Assembly (NCBI GenBank): GCA_049194865.1
Contig: JBLZWL010000009.1
Location: 174,670 to 238,669 of the forward strand
Source of the DNA: Myxococcus terminator_A
GTDB taxonomy: Bacteria > Myxococcota > Myxococcia > Myxococcales > Myxococcaceae
Direction of reading: 5' to 3'
Length of the DNA stretch: 64,000 nucleotides
Part shown: positions 56,126 through 64,000 of the stretch, in pieces
Layout: the number at the start of each line of letters is the position of its first letter
How positions within the stretch are numbered: the first letter of the stretch is position 1
Notes under the pieces: model-generated
Databases searched by the model: none
What the model was told of the DNA's origin: nothing
What the model saw: the letters and a program-made list of their open reading frames with translations, nothing else
Translations under genes and position numbers: made by a program

Positions 56126-56315
56126 TTCTGCTGAGTAACAAGTTCTCGCAGAAAGCACTGCCTGAAACCAACGCCGTGAGGCGAGGTGACAGGGCAGTGT
56201 TTCTACAAGCGTAGAGTGATTTTTTCCGGGCCTGCTGCGAAGAGCAGGGGTCTGGGCCTTGGTTTCGAGTTTCGACAATCCGCCGGGAGGCGGGCGTTAG
56301 ACAAGAGATTAGGGC

Positions 56316-59279
<2,964 letters not shown>

Positions 59280-59402
59280 CCCTATCTCTTGCATGCCCCC
59301 TCAAGGGGAGTAAGGGACTCGGGGCCAAGGCCGAGACTGAATGCACTATGCATTCACCCGGACGAAACACTTAGCGCACAGCGAGACTTGTACTCGCAGA
59401 CT

Positions 59403-59427
59403 ATTGCAACTTACCCTTTGTATGCAC
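59403..59427 (+). repeat. Right arm of the 23S processing stem
   Basis: Reverse complement of 56101-56125 apart from one wobble pair; it lies between 23S and 5S. Confidence 0.8.
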
Positions 59428-59437
59428 TTACAGCTTT

Positions 59438-59554
<117 letters not shown>

Positions 59555-59566
59555 TCTTTTTGAGAG

Positions 59567-59599
59567 AAGCCCTCGTCGCCTCGTGCGACGGGGGCTTTT
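59567..59599 (+). terminator. Intrinsic terminator of the rRNA operon
   Basis: A 13-bp stem from AAGCCCTCGTCGC (59567-59579) with GCGACGGGGGCTT (59585-59597), one G-T pair, 5-nt loop, followed by TTCGCTTTT. The best-formed intrinsic terminator in the window. Confidence 0.9.
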
Positions 59600-59711
59600 C
59601 GCTTTTCCGCGTCCTCGCGTCCCAGGCTCCGCCGGGCACCGGCGTGACGGCCTTGGGCCGCCGGCGGGCTGGAGGCCAACGGCGCCTCGTGGCCCGCGGG
59701 CGGGCCCGTTT

Positions 59712-59834
59712 TCAGGGCACCCGCAGCACCACCTTGCCCACCGTCGCGCGCGACTCCAGCCGCTGGTGCGCCCGCGTCGCCTCCCCCAGCTCCACCACCA
59801 GGCCCAACTTCACACGCAATTGCCCCGCGTAAGC
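59712..59834 (-). pseudogene. 3' stub of an NADPH:quinone oxidoreductase / zinc-type alcohol dehydrogenase
   Basis: About 40 residues are left, reading AGQLRVKLGLVVELGEATRA then HQRLESRATVGKVVLRVP and a stop. This is the usual C-terminus of the quinone oxidoreductase (medium-chain dehydrogenase) family, where AxxAHxxLExxxxxGKVVL closes the protein. Upstream homology stops abruptly at about 59835, next to the XRE gene's 3' end, so ~280 N-terminal residues are gone. It marks a deletion or insertion junction. Confidence 0.7.
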
Positions 59835-59841
59835 GTCTGGG

Positions 59842-60636
59842 TCAGCGCGGGTAGAACTGCTCGATGGTGATCTCCTCGGCCAGTGCGTGGAGGGGCGCAC
59901 CAAAAGTCGTGACGGTGGTGAACCACTGGGTGGTCACTCCGTCGACCTCGAAAGTCAGCGGAATCAGAACGGCGCCACCGCCGCCAGGCATTGCCGCAGG
60001 GAGCGCACGAGCTTCAGGAAAGTCGAGCACGCGCTTCAGCACCCGTGCGACCTCGGAGTGGGGGCCGCGCAGGCGTGCGTTGTCCCGGAGCCGCTGGAGC
60101 AGAAAGCCCGCCACCTCGTTCCAATTCCCAATCGCCGCTCGGACGCGGCCGGGAGCGAAGACCAGGTCCATCAGGTTGATTCTCCCAAGTGCGTCTCGCT
60201 CCTGCCCCATCATCGTGAGTGCCCCGACGTTGGCATCGAGCACCGTGGACGCTGCGTCGAGTACGAGGGCAGGGTAGGGATCGTGCGCTCTGAGAATCAT
60301 CGCCGCAGCCTGGCGGATTTCCTTCAACTCCGCACTGTTCCAATCACTCTCACCAAACTCAGGCGCGTAGCCCGCCGCGACGAGCAAGGCATTGCGTTCG
60401 CGGAGTCCTAGCATCAGCGCCCCTGCCAGTCGCGTGACCATGTCCTGGCTGGGAGCTGTCCGGCCCGATTCGATGAATGCCAGGTGCCGGGGGGAGACCT
60501 CGGCGTCGAGTGCGAGCACGAGCTGGCTCTTGCCTCGCAACGCACGCCAGTCTTTCAGCAGTGCGCCCAGCTCGCTGGGCGTCCCTGAAATGGTCTTCCG
60601 GTGTCCCTTGGCTGGCACCTCGTCGACATCGCGCAT
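59842..60636 (-). CDS. XRE-family transcriptional regulator with MmyB-like ligand-binding domain
   Basis: A 264-residue repressor-type protein. The helix-turn-helix (~20-80) contains LGALLKDWRALRGKSQLVLA and EVSPRHLAFIESGRTAPSQD, the standard XRE pattern. The rest (~95-264) matches the MmyB/PAS-like ligand domain: YPALVLDAASTVLDANVGAL, INLMDLVFAPGRVRAAIGNW, LRGPHSEVARVLKRVLD and FEVDGVTTQWFTTVTTFGAP. In related systems such regulators sit divergent from a gene they control; here that is the small membrane protein 122 bp away. ATG 60636 has AGAGG five nt upstream; ATG 60651 is possible. Confidence 0.88.
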   Translation of the reverse strand: MRDVDEVPAKGHRKTISGTPSELGALLKDWRALRGKSQLVLALDAEVSPRHLAFIESGRTAPSQDMVTRLAGALMLGLRERNALLVAAGYAPEFGESDWNSAELKEIRQAAAMILRAHDPYPALVLDAASTVLDANVGALTMMGQERDALGRINLMDLVFAPGRVRAAIGNWNEVAGFLLQRLRDNARLRGPHSEVARVLKRVLDFPEARALPAAMPGGGGAVLIPLTFEVDGVTTQWFTTVTTFGAPLHALAEEITIEQFYPR

Positions 60637-60758
60637 CACGGCCTCTTTCATGGCTCTATTCGATTCACGCCGCCGGAGCACTTCCCTCCGAGGTCATTGC
60701 GGGGCGGCTGGGCAAACATCGAGTCTGCGGGGCTCTCCCGTCACCGGAAAGCTCCCTC

Positions 60759-61157
60759 ATGACCGACCGCCTCGTCTATCGCGCAGATGCCATTGCCGCT
60801 ATCACCATGGGTAGTGCGCTTCTGTTTGTAGCCACGCCGCTCACCACGCTCGCAGGTTGGTCGTTGCCTCCTGCCTTCTTGTTCGGAGTGGGCGTGTTTC
60901 TGGTGCCATGGGCCGGCTTCAATGCGTGGGTCGCCGTCCAGCCGTCAGTCCCCATGTGGGCAGCGCTGGTGCACCTCTTGGTGGATGGCTCCTGGGTGAT
61001 AGGGAGTGTGGCACTCCTGCTGGCTCATGGCTCCACGATGTCGCCCGTGGGCATCGTGCTCCTGCTTGGCCAGGCCCTGTCCGTACTTGGTGTCTTCGCG
61101 CTCAAGCTCGGGCCTGTCGTCCGCCCCATTTCGCTCGCAGATAGGACGAAGGAGTAG
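60759..61157 (+). CDS. Four-helix membrane protein of unknown function
   Basis: A 132-residue inner-membrane protein with four hydrophobic helices (~12-30, 35-58, 68-88, 95-118) and short loops. Motifs such as FLVPWAGFNAWVA and HLLVDGSWVIGSVALLLAHG occur in small uncharacterised membrane proteins near XRE regulators. No enzyme site is visible. It is divergent from the XRE gene and probably under its control. The pair is intact although surrounded by decayed elements. Confidence 0.75.
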   Translation: MTDRLVYRADAIAAITMGSALLFVATPLTTLAGWSLPPAFLFGVGVFLVPWAGFNAWVAVQPSVPMWAALVHLLVDGSWVIGSVALLLAHGSTMSPVGIVLLLGQALSVLGVFALKLGPVVRPISLADRTKE

Positions 61158-61379
61158 AGGCCGCGGCATTCCACTCAAGTGGAGATGACTCGCCAGCGGT
61201 GCGCGCCACGGTGGATGTCGCGTGAGAGGGCCCACGGCCGGGGTGAGGGTGCGCCAGGGCTCAGGTGGATGGGGCCCGCGGGAGTCCAGCTACCCGGCTC
61301 TCCCGCACTTCGTGTGGTTCCCCTCTGGGGAGTAGGCAGGCGCGCGGCAAGCTGCCAGCGGGACGAATAAACCCTGGGA
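61158..61379. other. Non-coding stretch before the ISL3 remnant
   Basis: 222 bp with no gene. GGCTCTCCCGCACTTCGTGT at 61296 is a possible left terminal inverted repeat of the ISL3-type element, but no matching right end is left to test it. Confidence 0.3.
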
Positions 61380-62330
61380 ATGGAAACGCTGTATCCACTT
61401 CCTGGGTGTCGGGCGGACCGGGTGGCCCACGGTAGTGCGGCGGGTGTCGTCCTCGGGGTGCGCATGGGAGGCACGCGAGCACGATGTCCCTCCTGCCAGG
61501 TAGCTATGTCCGACGCCCGGCGGACCTGCCCGCCGCGGGGCGCGTCGTGCAACTCGAGCTGCGTGTGCGGCGCTGCTGCCGAAATCCGGAAAGCTCCCGC
61601 CGCCGCACGTCCGCGGAGCGGCCGGTGCGCCTACTGGCCACTCCGGCTCGGCGGACACGGCGACTGGCGACCGCGCAGTGCGCCGTTGCAATCACAGCCG
61701 GAGCTTTTCCCATCCCCGATCGCGTCCTGGGCCTCAACGAGACTGGGCGCTGCGCAAGGGGCGCACCTACGGCTCCATCCTTGTCGACATGGAAGCGCAC
61801 TGCGTGCGGGACGTATTGCCAGACCGCTCGACTCCCACGGTGAGCGCATGGCTGAGCCAGCACCCCGGCGTGGAAGTCATCGCCAGAGACCGGTCGACTG
61901 AGTACACACGAGCGGCGGTGCTGGGTACTCCAGAGGCCCAGCAGGTGGCGGACCGCTGGCACTTGCTGCTGAATGGACGGCAAATGATGGAACGCTGGAT
62001 GACCAGCGCGCACCCCCGCCTTCGAGCGCTACGCCGTGTCGAGCGGAGACATTCCATCCTGCACACCGTCACACCAGCTTCTCCGAACTCATGCCGAAGC
62101 CCACGCCCGAGAGCCGAGGAGCCCGCTCCCGGCTCGTCGCTGCATACGAAGCCGGTAACCTGTGGCGTCACCTGGCCGGGGAGTTCCTGCTGAGAATCAG
62201 TCACACACTGGGAAATTGCACTCGCCGGGACGAGTGCGCAAACATACTCCGCCGCCGCGAAGTCCTTCCCCGAAGCGCGCGGCGCGCGTGCCCAGACCCA
62301 GCATACTCGCCCCTTATCTGGAGTACCTGA
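61380..62330 (+). pseudogene. ISL3-family transposase, multiply frameshifted and truncated
   Basis: Pieces of one transposase lie in order in different frames. They are METLYPLPGCRADRV (N-terminus, frame of 61380); GSYVRRPADLPAAGRVVQLE (frame of 61484); DWALRKGRTYGSILVDMEAH and VEVIARDRSTEYTRAAVLG (frame of 61678, the DDE core); LVAAYEAGNLWRHLAGEFLL (frame of 62091); and RAARVPRPSILAPYLEYL (frame of 62162). Roughly 50 residues seem missing near 61690-61735. Similarity ends at 62330, exactly where the IS21-type end begins, and the C-terminal part is not found after it. The element is dead. Confidence 0.8.
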
Positions 62331-62361
62331 CTGTCAAGGACCGGGGGTATGGACCGCGTGA

Positions 62362-62379
62362 GGGTCGGCCAAGCGGATC
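62362..62379 (+). repeat. 18-bp direct repeat, copy 1 (IS21-type end)
   Basis: GGGTCGGCCAAGCGGATC. Identical to the copy at 62436-62453, 74 bp apart; typical of transposase-binding repeats in IS21 ends. Confidence 0.75.
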
Positions 62380-62435
62380 GCCCTGGTGAGTTCGTCACGG
62401 AGCCGTTGTTCGAGTTCACGGCGATGACGAGTTTG

Positions 62436-62453
62436 GGGTCGGCCAAGCGGATC
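62436..62453 (+). repeat. 18-bp direct repeat, copy 2 (IS21-type end)
   Basis: GGGTCGGCCAAGCGGATC, second copy of the repeat at 62362-62379. Confidence 0.75.
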
Positions 62454-63199
62454 CACGTTGTTGTCTATAGGGCCTCCCGGCGGTGTGGGCTTGCGGCGTC
62501 GGGCAGGGGGTGGATTGCGATAGCTGTCGCCTTCGATGACCAGGACGTGGGCGTGGTGGAGAAGTCGGTCCATGGCGGCACTGGCCATCAGCGGGTCTCC
62601 GAAAAGCGGAGGCCACTCTTCAATCGCCCGGTTGGAGGTGATGACGGTGCTCTTGCGCTCGTACCTCTGGCGGACGACCTCGTAGAGGTCCACCGCTCAT
62701 CCTGCGTCAGCCCGCGCAGACCAAGGTCATCGATGATGAGCAAGTCTGGCGAGGTGAAGCGCAACAGGCGCTTGTCGTAGCTACCGTCGCCGCGTGCGGC
62801 CCGCAGTTGCATGAGCAGTTCGTGGGTGCCGACGTAGAGGGTGCTGTAGCCGGCGCGGCACGCGCGGTGACCGAGGGATTGCGCGAGGTGGGACTTGCCG
62901 ACGCCGGTGGGGCCGACGATGAGCACGTTGTCGTGGCGCTCCAGGAAGCCGCACGTGCCCAGCTCCAGCACCTTGGCCTTGGGCACGCTGGGGTTGAAGT
63001 GGAAGTCGAAATCCTCGAGCGTCCGGGCGTGCTCGAAGGAGTCGCGACGCACGCGCTGGGAAAGCTGCTTGGAGTCGCGACGCTCCACCTCGTCGCTCAG
63101 CAGCCGGTAGAGGAATTGGGAGAGGTTGTCGTCCACAGCCTGCTGGGTGCGCAGCTGCAGGGACTGGAGGACACCGGACAGGCGCAGCTTCTTGCGCAT

Positions 63200-63524
63200 G
63201 GGAATCAGCTCGTCAGTGTTGCTGAGCGAAGTGGTTGATGGAGATCGCGGTCGCGACGAGCGCGCTGGTTGCCGGGAAGGGATGTTGCAGGTCGCGCGGA
63301 GTCCGTCAGCGAGCCGGATTCTGGCGCGCCACGTTGCGTGAGGTAGTCCGTAGGGCGCTGAGAGGACGGGGCGCGGCGGTGTTCGCCAGCTCGCGTGAGA
63401 AAGGTGACCTGGAGCGTGCGCCAACACGCTCACAGGTCGAGCGCCCCGATTGACGTGTGAGAGAGAAGCGAGGCCCCCAAGGAGTCGTACGGACACGCGT
63501 CGGAGTCAAGTCCTGGGCGGCGCA
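63200..63524. other. Stretch without a recognisable gene between two element remnants
   Basis: About 325 bp. A minus-strand frame is open upstream of istB, but its only family-like residues are LSNTDELIP just ahead of the istB ATG, suggesting the true istB start may be a few codons earlier. No istA similarity is recognised. Confidence 0.35.
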
Positions 63525-64000
63525 GATGCCGTCCGTGTCGGCGGTTACGCCCGGCGAGCTGCGCCGCTTGCGGCGCGGCGAGCCGCCCTGTGGGAGGGCC
63601 GCTGGGGCTTCATGGGCATGGCAGTCGGAGCCGCCAGGTGCGCGGGCCGCTGGACGCTGGCGCGTCGCCCGTCCTCGTGGAGCTGCGCGTGCGACGCTAC
63701 CGCTGCCGTGGGTGCGGCGTGTCGCAGACGTCGTGCCTGCGGAGGTGCTGGCCAGGAAGCTGTATTCGCTCGCGGCCGCTCGTCTGGGCGCTCGCCCTGT
63801 GGGGCCTCGAGTCGCTGACGGCTGCGGCGGTGCGCAGACGCGTGAGTCCGTGGGACGTGGTGGGGCCCGGGAGCGCCGGGCGCTGGGATGCCCCCTGCCG
63901 CTGGGCCGGGGAGGCCAGGCGCGGGAAGCTCCTGTGCTGCGTGCGGCCGGCGCCCGCGGACTGGACGGCGCGAGCGGTGGCCGCACGAGTGGCGACGACA
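63525..64000 (+). pseudogene. Decayed transposase-like protein with zinc-ribbon (partial, runs off window)
   Basis: One protein is recoverable only by changing frame. Segments are TPGELRRLRRGEPPC (frame of 63525); LHGHGSRSRQVRGPLDAGAS and VLVELRVRRYRCRGCGVSQT (frame of 63605); VVPAEVLARKLYSLAA (frame of 63730); and LVWALALWGLESLTAAAVRR then VSPWDVVGPGSAGRWDA, continuing to the window edge (frame of 63779). A CxxC pair (CRGCG) fits a zinc ribbon. The pattern resembles small transposase or DUF6431-type proteins common in myxobacterial insertion sequences; family not certain. At least three frameshifts. Confidence 0.55.

Larger units (their letters stand above)
62331..63199 (-). mobile_element. 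Partial IS21-family element (istB side)
   Basis: Starts at TGTCAAGGACCG, an IS21-type terminus, abutting the ISL3 remnant. Inside the end are two copies of an 18-bp repeat (62362-62379 and 62436-62453), as IS21 ends usually carry multiple internal repeats. The istB frame follows on the minus strand. istA, normally just upstream of istB (to the right here), is not recognised before the next remnant, so the element appears truncated. Confidence 0.65.
62334..63199 (-). pseudogene. istB: IS21 helper ATPase IstB, frameshifted
   Basis: IstB is the AAA+ helper of IS21 transposition. From 63199 the first frame reads MRKKLRLSGVLQSLQLRTQQ to SPDLLIIDDLGLRGLTQDE, with Walker A GPTGVGKSHLAQSLGHRA and Walker B LLIIDDLG. 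At about 62694 one base is missing, and the protein continues in another frame as VDLYEVVRQRYERKSTVITS and EEWPPLFGDPLMASAAMDRL to the stop at 62334. Restoring one C (GAGCCGGTGGAC) would join both frames. Its C-terminal tail overlaps the terminal repeats. Confidence 0.82.

Noticed and set aside
59842..61157. A toxin-antitoxin or phage-defence pair
   Set aside because: The regulator is XRE/MmyB-type and the neighbour a four-helix membrane protein, but no toxin fold or defence motif is visible and the genes are divergent, not an operon.

Overview
The window is GC-rich, gene-dense chromosomal DNA from a Gram-negative deltaproteobacterium, almost certainly a myxobacterium of the Myxococcaceae/Cystobacterineae type. 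The evidence is the strong third-position GC bias, a complete lipid A and LPS-core gene set, DUF4388 signalling proteins and the character of the 16S/23S genes. The species cannot be named from the sequence alone.

Layout. 1-1.5 kb: end of an ABC-exporter-like membrane protein and a beta-hydroxyacid dehydrogenase. 1.5-6.0 kb (minus strand): a SusC/SusD outer-membrane uptake pair. 6.5-10.5 kb: leuS behind a long structured leader, a small zinc-ribbon membrane protein, lptE and rpsT. 10.6-16.4 kb: a MazG-VOC fusion, a TPR/zinc-ribbon membrane protein and a DUF4388 protein. 15.3-22.6 kb: phoH, a 7TM-HD phosphodiesterase, a cupin-YbeY fusion, a DUF4105 protein, and prfB with its programmed +1 frameshift. 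22.7-28.4 kb: an ECF sigma/anti-sigma pair, lysS, and the lipoprotein exporter genes lolC/E (with a very long N-terminal membrane extension) and lolD.

28.5-52.4 kb is an envelope-building region: bamA-skp-lpxD-fabZ-lpxA-lpxI, an OmpA-type protein, a lipoprotein, marC, a dolichol-phosphate-mannose-synthase-like transferase and lpxB on the minus strand, a pseudo-receiver/DUF4388/J-domain/TPR protein, an MsbA-like ABC transporter, a membrane-anchored PHP hydrolase, waaA (Kdo transferase), two GT4 transferases, lpxK, the split heptose kinase and adenylyltransferase genes, a Trm112-like protein and a heptosyltransferase. Together these cover most of lipid A synthesis (lpxC is not here), Kdo and heptose supply, flipping and outer-membrane assembly. 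yicC-gmk closes the block.

53.3-59.6 kb is a complete rRNA operon (16S, tRNA-Ile, tRNA-Ala, 23S, 5S) driven by at least five tandem sigma70-type promoters and closed by a strong intrinsic terminator. 59.6-64 kb is a mobile-element graveyard: a 3' stub of a quinone oxidoreductase, an XRE regulator divergent from a four-helix membrane protein, an ISL3 transposase with several frameshifts that is cut off at the end of an IS21-type element carrying a frameshifted istB, and a further decayed transposase-like frame running off the window. I see no CRISPR array, prophage or clear new defence system. The least ordinary items are domain fusions (cupin-YbeY, MazG-VOC, pseudo-receiver/J-domain), a WaaA with an altered catalytic residue, the extended Lol permease, the rrn promoter array and the leuS leader.
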